From Actinomycetes bacterium (GTDB lineage Bacteria > Actinomycetota > Actinomycetes > Propionibacteriales > Propionibacteriaceae): a stretch of 13,362 bases of DNA. Every line of letters starts with the position of its first letter. Within the stretch, counting starts at the first letter, position 1. A program made the translations under genes and the position numbers. Shown one piece after another: positions 1 through 6,896 of this stretch. The stretch is taken from NCBI GenBank assembly GCA_023387135.1, contig JAEWIK010000332.1, positions 1 to 13,362 on the forward strand, given 5' to 3'. The notes beneath the pieces are model-generated. The model was given only the letters and a program-made list of their open reading frames with translations, searched no databases and was not told where the DNA came from.

Positions 1-886
1 CAAGCCGCGCAGCGGACTCGGACGTGGGCTGGGCGACCTGCTGCAGCGGACCGACCCCGACCTCGCCCCGCAGGGAGCCGCCGAGATACCCGACGGTTCC
101 CGGTACGACGAGATCCCCGTCGCCTCGGTGGTGCCCAACCCGAAGCAGCCGCGTTCCGTCTTCGACGAGGACGCGCTCGCGGAGCTGTCCGAATCGATCA
201 AGGAGGTCGGCCTGCTCCAGCCCATCGTCGTCAGGCCGCTCGACGCCGGGCGCTACGAACTCGTGATGGGGGAGCGACGCCTGCGCGCCTCCCAACTCGC
301 CGGACAGGACACGATCCCCGCCATCATCAGGCGCACCGAGGACCACGACCTGTTGCGGGACGCGTTGCTGGAGAACCTGCACCGCGCCCAGCTCAACCCG
401 CTGGAAGAGGCGGCCGCCTACCAGCAACTGCTCGACGACTTCGGCTGCACGCAGGAGGAGCTCTCGCTGCGGATCAAGCGCTCACGGCCGCAGATCTCGA
501 ACACGATCAGGCTCCTGCAGCTGCCGTTGCCCGTGCAACGCCGGGTGGCGGCCGGCGTCATCAGCGCTGGGCACGCCAGGGCGCTGCTCGCGCTGCCCAC
601 GCCGGAAGCCATGGATCACGTGGCGAACCGGATCGTGGCGGAGAACCTCTCGGTGAGGGCGGTGGAGGAACTTGTCGCCGTGGGCGAGGGCGGCGCCAGG
701 CGCGCGCCGCGTCCGAAGGCGGCCCGGGAGACTCCGGCGCCGGCGGCCGAGCTCCAGGAGGCGCTCACCGAAGCACTCGACACCAGGGTCACCGTGGCGA
801 CCTCGGGCAAGCGCGGGAAGATCGTCATCGAGTTCGCCGACCTGGACGACCTCGCGCGCATCGGAGACATCCTGACAAAGAGCTAA
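1..886 (+). CDS. parB: Chromosome-partitioning protein ParB (5' end just outside window)
   Basis: ParB is a CTP-dependent DNA clamp that loads at parS sites near the origin and works with ParA to segregate the chromosome. The reading frame is open from base 2 and begins [14 protein letters not shown], the typical ParB N-terminus used to contact ParA, so only the start codon or a few residues are missing. 294 residues are visible. The N-terminal domain carries the CTP-binding box GERRLRA (about residues 90-96) and the box [14 protein letters not shown] (124-137). A helix-turn-helix follows at about 148-175, then an Ala/Pro/Arg-rich linker (230-250) and a C-terminal dimerisation domain ending DILTKS. 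The ATG/GTG-type codons near 128 are internal, because homology runs well upstream of them. It ends 21 bp before the convergent dacB stop. parA is expected immediately upstream, outside the window. Confidence 0.97.
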   Translation, partial: KPRSGLGRGLGDLLQRTDPDLAPQGAAEIPDGSRYDEIPVASVVPNPKQPRSVFDEDALAELSESIKEVGLLQPIVVRPLDAGRYELVMGERRLRASQLAGQDTIPAIIRRTEDHDLLRDALLENLHRAQLNPLEEAAAYQQLLDDFGCTQEELSLRIKRSRPQISNTIRLLQLPLPVQRRVAAGVISAGHARALLALPTPEAMDHVANRIVAENLSVRAVEELVAVGEGGARRAPRPKAARETPAPAAELQEALTEALDTRVTVATSGKRGKIVIEFADLDDLARIGDILTKS

Positions 887-894
887 GACTCTTT
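877..894. terminator. Small hairpin between convergent parB and dacB
   Basis: AAAGAG (877-882) and CTCTTT (889-894) are perfect inverted repeats around a 6-base loop, overlapping the parB stop codon. The convergent genes leave only 21 bp between their stops, so this is the only place a local terminator could sit. The stem is short and AT-rich and has no clear U-tract, so its effect is doubtful. Confidence 0.3.
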
Positions 895-907
895 ATCGAC
901 AAATGGC

Positions 908-2206
908 TTAACCACCCGAACTCGGTGGGGCTTGGCAGCCGCAGGTGGCGAGCGCGGTGGCCGACCTGTCCAGCCAATTGCCGGCCGCCTTGTTGTGGGT
1001 GCCGTCGTGGGTGGCGAGGAAGGCGAAGGTGAGCAGCGTCCCGTCCGCCGTCGTGAGGTAGCCGGTCAGGCCCGCCACCTTCTTCAGGGTCCCGGTCTTC
1101 GCGTGGACGACCCCGCGGCCGGCCTTCTCGGCAGCGTCGTCGAAGCGGTCCTCGAGAGTCCCGCTGACGCCGGCGACCGGCAACCCACCGACGATCGCCG
1201 CGTACTTCCTGTCGGCGAGCGAGCGCCCGATCGCGCGGGCGAGCACCGACGGGAAGACCTTGGTGCGCGACGAGAGCCCGCTGCCGCCGTCGATCACCAT
1301 GCCCGACTTCCACAGCTTGTGGGACTTCAACCAGGACGTCAGCGCGGCGGAGGCGCCGGTGAAGCTGCCCGGCTTGTGCATCATGCGGGCGACGTGGCGG
1401 GCGAGCGTCTCGGCCGCCACGTTGTCGCTCACCCTGAGCATCCTGCCGACCATGACGGTCAGGGGAGCGGAGGTCACCGACGCCACGGTCCTCGCGCCCG
1501 ACGGCTTCGGCGCGGAGCCGGCGTAGCTCACTGTGAACCCCTTGGCCTTGAGCTTCTTGATGAAGAGCTTGGTCGTGGAGACCGCCGGGTTCACGTAGGC
1601 CCTGGAACCCGACGTGCCGGCGTTGACGGTGAGGGACGAGATTCTGGCCGTGTACCAGTCCCACGACTTCTTCCAACTCGGCGCGTAGCCCGGCCCGCTG
1701 AAGAGGGCGGCGTTGAAGGACACCCGCACCGTCGTCACCCGCTGCGCCCGCAGCGCCGACGTCGCCTGGGTGACGAGGTCGTCGAGGTTCGCCTTCCACG
1801 CCGCCACCGACTTCGACGGGGAACTCCGCAGGAAGGGATCACCGCCAGCGACCAGCGTCAGCCTGCCCTTCTTCGCGCTGACGACCTTGGTCGTGAACCT
1901 CTTGTCGGGGCCCAGCACGTCGAGGGCGGCCATCGCCGTCAGGACCTTGAGCGTCGACGCCGGCACCATCGCCTTGTCGACCGCGTACAGCGAGTCGCCC
2001 GACGCCGTGTAGACGGCACCCGCCGTGGAGACCAGGGACTTCCTGGAGACGGCGGCGAGCTTGGCAGCCAGCACCGACTCGTCGGGCACCACCGCGCGGG
2101 GCGCGAACTGCGGAACCGTGTCGGCACGCGCCGGCAGGGACGCCGACCCGCCGCCCGCCACCAGGGCGATCGCCAGCAAGCCGCCTGTGAGTCGTTGCCA
2201 CCTCAT
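908..2206 (-). CDS. dacB: D-alanyl-D-alanine carboxypeptidase/endopeptidase, PBP4 (class C PBP) family
   Basis: This is a secreted penicillin-binding protein that removes the terminal D-Ala of peptidoglycan stem peptides and/or cuts cross-links. At 432 residues it has the usual length of actinobacterial DacB. Residues 1-29 form a signal peptide (basic MRWQR, hydrophobic core, ARA-D cleavage site). The catalytic motifs are all present: SxxK as STLK (S84, K87), SxN as SDN (260-262), DGGSGLS (306-312) and KTG (K370-G372). The C-terminus carries a Cys-Gly-Cys (422-424) in a short Pro/Ser tail, possibly a disulfide. The ATG at 2206 was chosen because it begins the signal peptide; the open frame runs 37 codons further upstream but that part is Pro/Arg-rich and not family-like. 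No Shine-Dalgarno sequence precedes this ATG, which fits the leaderless promoter proposed at 2212-2242. It lies downstream of DUF3817 on the same strand. Confidence 0.95.
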   Translation of the reverse strand: MRWQRLTGGLLAIALVAGGGSASLPARADTVPQFAPRAVVPDESVLAAKLAAVSRKSLVSTAGAVYTASGDSLYAVDKAMVPASTLKVLTAMAALDVLGPDKRFTTKVVSAKKGRLTLVAGGDPFLRSSPSKSVAAWKANLDDLVTQATSALRAQRVTTVRVSFNAALFSGPGYAPSWKKSWDWYTARISSLTVNAGTSGSRAYVNPAVSTTKLFIKKLKAKGFTVSYAGSAPKPSGARTVASVTSAPLTVMVGRMLRVSDNVAAETLARHVARMMHKPGSFTGASAALTSWLKSHKLWKSGMVIDGGSGLSSRTKVFPSVLARAIGRSLADRKYAAIVGGLPVAGVSGTLEDRFDDAAEKAGRGVVHAKTGTLKKVAGLTGYLTTADGTLLTFAFLATHDGTHNKAAGNWLDRSATALATCGCQAPPSSGG

Positions 2207-2211
2207 GCGGC

Positions 2212-2242
2212 ACGGTAACCCCTGACCGCCGGGTCGGGTCAA
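2212..2242 (-). promoter_or_regulatory. Predicted dacB promoter, probably leaderless
   Basis: On the minus strand, TTGACC (2242-2237) resembles a -35 box and TACCGT (2217-2212) fits the TAnnnT form of an actinobacterial -10 box, with a 19-bp spacer. Only 5 bases separate the -10 from the dacB ATG at 2206, so transcription would start on or next to the A of the ATG. No ribosome-binding site is visible. Leaderless mRNAs are common in Actinobacteria. The long spacer is the weak point. Confidence 0.35.
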
Positions 2243-2261
2243 CCCCCGCCGGGCAGACCCC

Positions 2262-2666
2262 TCAAGCGCCGGTGGAGGCCGCGTCCCCGCTAGTGGAAGC
2301 CAACTCGGCGGCGGCAAGCCTGGCGTTGACGTCGGTCCGCGCGTAGTGCTCGGCGATGAAGGACAGGAACGGGATGGTGCCCGCGAGCGCGATCAGGATG
2401 AGCCGCAGCCACGGCCAGTGGACGCGCCGGCCGAGGTCGTATGCGGTGATGATGAGCACCATGTAGAGCCAGCCGTGGGGGACACCCGTCCACGTCACGA
2501 CGGTGCCGTTGTCGGCGAAGTACTTCAGCGGCACCCCCACGCAGACGAGGACGATGAGCAGCGTGCCCACCAGGTAGGCCATCACGCGGTAGCGGAGCAG
2601 CGCCCCGCGGATCGCCGTGGCTTCCTGGGGCGAGATCCCTGAGAGATCGGCCGCCTGCTGGGTCAT
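2262..2666 (-). CDS. DUF3817 family integral membrane protein
   Basis: This is a small membrane protein of 134 residues. I recognise the DUF3817 family from its characteristic RYRVMAYLVG (about 26-35), the HGWLYMVLIITAYDLGRR block (about 64-81) and the following AGTIPFLSFIAE motif. Three hydrophobic segments are visible, at about 30-50, 65-80 and 88-106. The first 25 residues and the Ala/Ser/Thr-rich tail (after about 115) are polar. The biochemical function of the family is not known. The ATG at 2666 is preceded by a good AGGAG (2675-2671) with 4 bases between. It sits 72 bp downstream of SURF1 and 55 bp upstream of dacB on the same strand. Co-transcription with SURF1 is plausible and suggests, without proving, a link to membrane or respiratory functions. 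Confidence 0.88.
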   Translation of the reverse strand: MTQQAADLSGISPQEATAIRGALLRYRVMAYLVGTLLIVLVCVGVPLKYFADNGTVVTWTGVPHGWLYMVLIITAYDLGRRVHWPWLRLILIALAGTIPFLSFIAEHYARTDVNARLAAAELASTSGDAASTGA

Positions 2667-2738
2667 GTCACTCCTCGGTGAAAGGTCGTCGTCGCTGGTG
2701 GGGTTGCGGGAATTCCGCGGGCGTGGGGCGTCGCCGGC

Positions 2739-3458
2739 TCAGGAGTCGACCGGCTCGTCCACAGTACCTGTCCGCCCGAGCGCCCTCACGAACTTCACCG
2801 TCATGAAGCCGGCGAACCCTGCGAACACCCACCACTGCAGGGCGTAGCCCGCATTGCGCCACGGACCGTCCTCCTGAGTGGGCAGTTCCGCGACGGCGGG
2901 CCGGAGCCCTGCCGCCGTGGCGAGGTCGGAGTTCACGGTGAGGAAGCCCGGCAGCAGTTGCTGGGGCCACACCTGCGCGAGCCGCGCCAGCCTGAGGGAC
3001 CCCAGGCCGGAGTCCGAGGGGGTGGTGGGCTCCTTCTCCGACGGCAGGAACACGCCCGTGAGCGTGCTCTCGCCGGGCGCGGGAGCCGGCGTCGAGCCCG
3101 ACTCGGGCCGCAGCCCGCGGACGACCGCCACCACCCTGCCGTCCGCCACCTCGAAGGCGGTGACCACCCGAGGCCCGCCGGCGGAGGGGACGACGAGTTC
3201 CTGGCCGGCGAGGTAGTGGCCCGTCACCGACACCTGCCTGCCGTACACGTCGCCGGTGAGGGTGCCGTCGGCGGCCACGTTCTCCAGCAGTGGGACGGAA
3301 GGCAGCGCCGCGCGGGCGGCCGCAGAGCGCGTCTCGGCGTCCTCGAAGACCCGCATCTGCCACAGCCCCAGCCACAGCATGACTGCCACCACCGCGAAGC
3401 CGAGGACGCCGACGAGCACCTGCTTGAGGCGGGTCGCCTGTTCCTCGGTGGTGGTCAA
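2739..3458 (-). CDS. SURF1 family cytochrome-oxidase biogenesis protein
   Basis: SURF1 proteins help assemble heme A-containing cytochrome c oxidase in the membrane. The 239-residue product has the family topology: a first membrane helix at about 13-32 running into GLWQMRVF (the SURF1 GxWQxxR-type motif), a large extracytoplasmic domain with VVAVVRGLRP (about 110-118), and a second helix at about 202-222 beginning with the signature NAGYALQWWVFAG. A Pro/Ala/Ser-rich stretch (120-131) and the acidic tail are variable regions. The start is a TTG codon, supported by AGGAG six bases upstream (3469-3465) and by the right amount of N-terminal sequence before the first helix. Its presence implies an aerobic aa3-type oxidase elsewhere in the genome; no oxidase subunit is in this window. 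DUF3817 follows on the same strand. Confidence 0.92.
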   Translation of the reverse strand: MTTTEEQATRLKQVLVGVLGFAVVAVMLWLGLWQMRVFEDAETRSAAARAALPSVPLLENVAADGTLTGDVYGRQVSVTGHYLAGQELVVPSAGGPRVVTAFEVADGRVVAVVRGLRPESGSTPAPAPGESTLTGVFLPSEKEPTTPSDSGLGSLRLARLAQVWPQQLLPGFLTVNSDLATAAGLRPAVAELPTQEDGPWRNAGYALQWWVFAGFAGFMTVKFVRALGRTGTVDEPVDS

Positions 3459-3464
3459 CGCCGG

Positions 3465-3469
3465 CTCCT
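3465..3469 (-). promoter_or_regulatory. Ribosome-binding site supporting the TTG start of SURF1
   Basis: AGGAG on the minus strand lies six bases upstream of TTG at 3458-3456. No ATG or GTG with a comparable site lies nearby, so this site decides the rare TTG start. Confidence 0.7.
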
Positions 3470-3506
3470 GTGGTCGTGAGGCTGCGGAGGTCAGGGGGCG
3501 GGCGCG

Positions 3507-4484
3507 TCAGCCGACCTTCGAGCCGGCGGCGCGGGCCCAAGCGTTGTCGACGAGCTGTGCCATCAGCAGGCCGAAGTGGTAGCCGGCCGCCTCGACCGCG
3601 AGCGGGACGAGGGAGGTCTCCGTCATGCCGGGCGCCGAGTTCGACTCCAGGAAGACGGGCGTGCCGTCCGGCCTCACGATGATGTCGGCGCGCGACAGGT
3701 CGCGCAGGCCCAGCACCCGGTGCGCGGTCACGGCGACGCTCGCGCAGGCGGCCGCCACCTCGTCGCTCACGGCGGCCGGGGCGATGAAACGCGTCTCGCC
3801 GGCGGTGTAGCGGGCCGTGTAGTCGTAGATGCCTGAGTTGGGCCTGATCTCCACCGCGGGCAGCGCGACCTGCTCGCCGTCCAGCTCGACGACTGTCACG
3901 GCGACCTCGGTGCCCTCGATGAACTCCTCGACGACGGCGAGCTCGCCGTAGGAGTAGGCGGCGACCATGGCGCCCGGCAGCTCGGCGGTGGAGGTGACCT
4001 TCGTGGTGCCCAGGGCCGAGCCGCTGCGCGCGGGCTTCACGATCATCGGGAAGCCGATGCGCTCGCCCAGCGCCTCCACCAGCCTGGCGGCGCCGAGTTC
4101 CCTGAACATGTCGTGGGGGAGGGCCGCTGCCCGCGGCGTCGTCAAGCCGGCCTGGGCGACGAGCGGACCGCCGATCGCCTTGTTGAACGACCGACGGCAG
4201 GCGGCGGGCGCCGAGCCGACGTACGGAACCTCCAGCAGCGTCAGCACCTGCTGCAGGCCGCCGTCCTCGCCGATGCCGCCATGCAGCAGCGGGAAGGCGA
4301 CGGGGTTCTCCAGGCTGCCAAGCAGGTCGATCAGGTCGGCGGCGACGTCGGCCTCGATCACCTGCCGTCCCTGGTCACGCAACGCCTGGGCGACGCGCCG
4401 CCCCGAGCGCAGCGAGACGTCCCGTTCGTGGGAGAGGCCGCCGGCGAGGACGACGATCGGACCGTGGTCTGGGAGCTGTGTCAT
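3507..4484 (-). CDS. ddl: D-alanine--D-alanine ligase (divergent actinobacterial type)
   Basis: An ATP-grasp enzyme joining two D-alanines for peptidoglycan precursors in the cytoplasm; 325 residues. The N-terminal motif GGLSHERDVSLRSG (15-28) contains the substrate-contacting Glu20. Next come HGGIGEDG (68-75), the ATP-binding VKPARSGSALG (149-159) and EEFIEG (186-191). The omega-loop motif YDYTARY ends in Tyr226, the residue that favours D-Ala over D-lactate. LESNSAPGMTETSLVP (279-294) holds metal ligands Glu280 and Asn282. The Glu20-Ser156-Tyr226 triad matches E. coli DdlB Glu15-Ser150-Tyr216. SGSALG replaces the usual EGSSVG, and Arg225 replaces Lys215, so this is not the textbook form. 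The frame stays open upstream across the aminotransferase gene, but the ATG at 4484 begins the family homology and lies 8 bp after that gene's stop, implying an operon. A specialised role is possible, but ligase is the best call. Confidence 0.9.
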   Translation of the reverse strand: MTQLPDHGPIVVLAGGLSHERDVSLRSGRRVAQALRDQGRQVIEADVAADLIDLLGSLENPVAFPLLHGGIGEDGGLQQVLTLLEVPYVGSAPAACRRSFNKAIGGPLVAQAGLTTPRAAALPHDMFRELGAARLVEALGERIGFPMIVKPARSGSALGTTKVTSTAELPGAMVAAYSYGELAVVEEFIEGTEVAVTVVELDGEQVALPAVEIRPNSGIYDYTARYTAGETRFIAPAAVSDEVAAACASVAVTAHRVLGLRDLSRADIIVRPDGTPVFLESNSAPGMTETSLVPLAVEAAGYHFGLLMAQLVDNAWARAAGSKVG

Positions 4485-4492
4485 GTGGGTGC

Positions 4493-5809
4493 CTAACTGA
4501 TGTCGGGGGCCGGACCGGTGGTCAGGTCGAGATGGCGGGCGGACTCGAGGTTGAGCCCGAAGGTGCGATGCATCTGCAACTCGCTGGCGATGACCTCGCC
4601 CAGCCGGCGGGTGCCCTCGATGATGCGCTCGGGAGTCGGGAAGCAGAACGACAGCCGCATGTTCCGGCTGCCGAGGCCGTCGGCGTAGAAGGCGGTGCCC
4701 GGGGTGTAGGCCACGCGTGCCGAGACGGCGCGGGGGAGCATCGCCTGGGAGTCCAGCCCCTCGGGGAGCGTGACCCAGACGAAGAAGCCGCCGTGCGGGT
4801 GCGTCCAGGTCGTGCCCTCGGGCATGTTCTCCACGAGGCCCTCGAACATGGCGTCGCGGCGGGCGCGGTACATGTCGCGGTAGACGTCGATCTGGTGGCG
4901 CCAGTCGAAGTTCTCCAGGTAGGCCGAGACGACGAACTGCGAGAACACCGGCGGCGCGAGCGTGGCGGCCTCCTGGGTGAGCACCAGCTTCTCGCGGACG
5001 GCGTGCGGCGCGAGCGCCCAGCCGACGCGGAAGCCCGGCGCGAAGGTCTTGGAGAACGAGCCCAGGTAGATGACGTTGTCGGAGTCCATCGAGCGCAGCG
5101 CCGGCATCGGCGAGCCCTCGATGGTGAGCAGGCCGTACGGGTTGTCCTCGATGATCAGCAGGTCGTGCTGCTTGGCGACGGCGATCACCTGCTCGCGGCG
5201 CTCCACCGACTGGGTCACGCCCGTCGGGTTCTGGAAGTTCGGGATCGTGTAGAGGAACTTCACCCGCTTGCCCGCCGCCTTCAGGCTGACCAGCGCGTGG
5301 GCGAGCGCCTCGGGGACGATGCCCTCGTCGTCCATGGCGACGTGGACGATCTCGCACTGGTACGCCCTGAAGGTGCCAAGGGCGCCCACGTAGCTCGGCG
5401 CCTCGGCGAGGATCACGTCGCCGGGATCGCAGAACACGCGGGTCACGAGGTCGAGCGCCTGCTGCGAGCCGCAGCTCACGACGATGTCGTCGGCGTGGGC
5501 CTGGATCGCCTCCTCGGCCATGACCTCGACGATCTTCTCGCGCATGAAGCCTTCGCCCTGGCCGGAGCCGTACTGCATGGCCTGGATGCCGTTGTCGCGG
5601 ACGAGTTGGGAGACCACCTCGCCGAGCTCCTCGCGCGGTAGGTCGGCGATGTTCGGCATTCCGCCTGCCAGTGAGACCACCTCGGGCCGATTGGCGACGG
5701 AGAACAGAGCTCGCACGGCCGACACCGTCAGGCCATGGGTTCGTTCCGCGTACTCATCGACGTAAGGGTCCAGCCGGGTGTCCCGTCTGGACGGTTCAGG
5801 AAGGCTCAC
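4493..5809 (-). CDS. PLP-dependent aminotransferase, fold type I (LysN / 2-aminoadipate aminotransferase-like)
   Basis: A cytoplasmic aminotransferase of 438 residues. The PLP Schiff-base lysine is K254 in SFSKTFAPGFRVGW. NFQNPTG (191-197) supplies the cofactor-ring asparagine N194, and EDNPYG contains D222, which pairs with the PLP pyridine nitrogen. MRLSF (384-388) provides the carboxylate-binding arginine R385. AGGMPN (48-53) and YGSGQGEG (80-87) are typical of the LysN/aromatic aminotransferase group. The amino-acid substrate cannot be deduced from sequence. The GTG at 5809 was chosen because the family usually begins about ten residues before RLDPY; the next upstream ATG (5887) would overlap the divergent GNAT gene. 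Its ribosome-binding site is poor (GGTGGG directly against the GTG). The ligase follows after 8 bp, so the two are likely co-transcribed. Confidence 0.92.
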   Translation of the reverse strand: MSLPEPSRRDTRLDPYVDEYAERTHGLTVSAVRALFSVANRPEVVSLAGGMPNIADLPREELGEVVSQLVRDNGIQAMQYGSGQGEGFMREKIVEVMAEEAIQAHADDIVVSCGSQQALDLVTRVFCDPGDVILAEAPSYVGALGTFRAYQCEIVHVAMDDEGIVPEALAHALVSLKAAGKRVKFLYTIPNFQNPTGVTQSVERREQVIAVAKQHDLLIIEDNPYGLLTIEGSPMPALRSMDSDNVIYLGSFSKTFAPGFRVGWALAPHAVREKLVLTQEAATLAPPVFSQFVVSAYLENFDWRHQIDVYRDMYRARRDAMFEGLVENMPEGTTWTHPHGGFFVWVTLPEGLDSQAMLPRAVSARVAYTPGTAFYADGLGSRNMRLSFCFPTPERIIEGTRRLGEVIASELQMHRTFGLNLESARHLDLTTGPAPDIS

Positions 5810-5835
5810 CCCACCAGACTGCCGCAGTTCGTGCT

Positions 5836-5841
5836 TAGGAT
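5836..5841 (+). promoter_or_regulatory. Possible -10 box for the GNAT-like gene
   Basis: TAGGAT fits TAnnnT and lies 23 bases before the ATG at 5865, in the 55-bp region shared with the divergent aminotransferase. No convincing -35 element is visible. If real, the 5' leader would be about 17 bases and would contain the ribosome-binding site GAGGGGAG (5852-5859). Confidence 0.28.
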
Positions 5842-5864
5842 GAAATGAGCCGAGGGGAGATGAG

Positions 5865-6470
5865 ATGGTGGCGGCGACCTGGATCACCCGGTCAGATCTG
5901 CCGGGACTGGCGTGCCCCTACTGCGGCCGGCAGGTGGATCCCCGCACGGAGTGGGCGGTGGCCGCCCAGCAGGCGTGGGGACGCGTGGGCGTCGCGGTGA
6001 GCGAGGGCGACACCACCCTCGGGCTGCTGCTGCTCGCACCGATCGAGTCGGCGCGCGCGGCCATGGTGATGACGCTGTGGGTGGCGCCCGAGCACGTCAG
6101 GCAGGGCCACGGCCGGCGGCTGGTGCAGGCGACGGCCTCGGGGATGCTCGCGCGCGACGTGCATGCAGTCCTCGCCAGGGGCTCACGCGCGAAACAGAGC
6201 TGCACAGTCCCGCCGGGCGACTTCCTCAAGGCAGTCGGCTTCCTGCGCGGGCTCGACGAGCAGTGGGTGACGTCGCTGCGTTCCTCGCCCCAGAGCGGCC
6301 TCGACGGGCTCGCGCACGGCGACCCGGCGAAGTTGCGGCGGCTCTATCGGCTCGACCTCGACCAGACAGTCACCGAGCGGCCCGGCCTGTTCGAGGTGCT
6401 GGGCCGCTGGGTGGGGTCCATCCGCCAGGTCAGGCCGCAGCCCGCCGGACGGGTGTCGCGTCAGGGCTGA
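5865..6470 (+). CDS. GNAT-like acetyltransferase, probable Rv3916c-type protein
   Basis: This 201-residue cytoplasmic protein is read as a GNAT-fold protein from the block MVMTLWVAPEHVRQGHGRRLVQA (about 67-89), which corresponds to the acetyl-CoA-binding strand/loop/helix, and from DFLKAVGFLRG (119-129), a usual C-terminal GNAT element. The pyrophosphate-binding loop reads VRQGHG, with Val where Arg or Gln is normal, so catalytic activity is uncertain. An N-terminal CPYC (C17, C20) looks like half of a zinc or redox site; C113 is the only other cysteine. Position next to trxA and close to parB matches Rv3916c of Mycobacterium, which supports orthology; the substrate is unknown. The ATG at 5865 has GAGGGGAG (5852-5859) five bases upstream. 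It is divergent from the aminotransferase and ends 3 bp from the convergent trxA stop. Confidence 0.75.
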   Translation: MVAATWITRSDLPGLACPYCGRQVDPRTEWAVAAQQAWGRVGVAVSEGDTTLGLLLLAPIESARAAMVMTLWVAPEHVRQGHGRRLVQATASGMLARDVHAVLARGSRAKQSCTVPPGDFLKAVGFLRGLDEQWVTSLRSSPQSGLDGLAHGDPAKLRRLYRLDLDQTVTERPGLFEVLGRWVGSIRQVRPQPAGRVSRQG

Positions 6471-6473
6471 GGC

Positions 6474-6797
6474 TCAGAGGTATTCCTCGAGCGCCCTGAT
6501 CAGCGCCGCCTTCGTCTTGCCGCCCTGGAACTGCTTGACGACCTCGCCACCCACGAACACCTGGATCGTCGGGAGCCCGAGGATGCCGTAGTTGATGGTC
6601 GTCTGCGTGTTCTCGTCGGCGTTCAGCTTGTAGAAGTCGACCTTGTCGCCGTACTCGCCGGCGAGCTCCTCGATGATCGGGGACAGCTGCTTGCAGGGCG
6701 CGCACCACTCGGCCCAGTAGTCGATCAGGACGGGCTTGGAGGCCTTCAGCACCTGGTCGCTGAAGGTCGCGTCGGTGACTGCTTCGACTGTTGCCAT
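6474..6797 (-). CDS. trxA: Thioredoxin
   Basis: Thioredoxin is a small cytoplasmic dithiol protein that reduces disulfides in enzymes such as ribonucleotide reductase and peroxiredoxins. At 107 residues it is standard length. The active site WCAPCK (31-36, C32/C35) is a common variant of the E. coli WCGPC. The cis-proline loop is GLPT (P76), and the GGKTKAAL region before the last helix is also conserved. Asp26 in LIDYWAEWC is the usual buried acid. The ATG at 6797 has AGGAG (6807-6803) five bases upstream. It lies 99 bp downstream of its partner trxB on the same strand, the normal actinobacterial arrangement. The 99-bp gap contains a TAGCAT (6891-6886) that could be a weak separate -10 box, so trxA may have its own promoter as well as read-through. 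Confidence 0.97.
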   Translation of the reverse strand: MATVEAVTDATFSDQVLKASKPVLIDYWAEWCAPCKQLSPIIEELAGEYGDKVDFYKLNADENTQTTINYGILGLPTIQVFVGGEVVKQFQGGKTKAALIRALEEYL

Positions 6798-6896
6798 GGG
6801 TACTCCTGTTGTCTGCGGCTCGGGGGACTGCTGGAGACGGGCGACCCGAGGGATCGGGAGGCTCGTCGTGCTCGATCAGGATGTGATGCTAGGCGG

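Noticed and set aside
610..628. CACGTG core inside parB, suggestive of a parS site
   Set aside because: The flanks (GGAT before, GCGA after) do not match the parS consensus GTTTCACGTGAAAC or its GTTCC variant; only the 6-bp core fits, which occurs by chance in GC-rich DNA.
932..2218. Long plus-strand open frame opposite dacB
   Set aside because: It has the Arg/Gly/His-rich composition of an antisense shadow in GC-rich DNA and no domain signature, while the minus strand encodes a complete penicillin-binding protein.
4485..5357. Upstream extension of the ligase reading frame, which would look like a fused protein
   Set aside because: The sequence is an Arg/Pro/Gly-rich shadow of the aminotransferase gene in another frame; ligase homology starts at the ATG at 4484.
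6467..6477. CTGAG-G-CTCAG palindrome spanning the convergent stops of the GNAT gene and trxA
   Set aside because: It would leave a loop of at most three bases with a 4-bp stem and has no U-tract; too weak to call a terminator.
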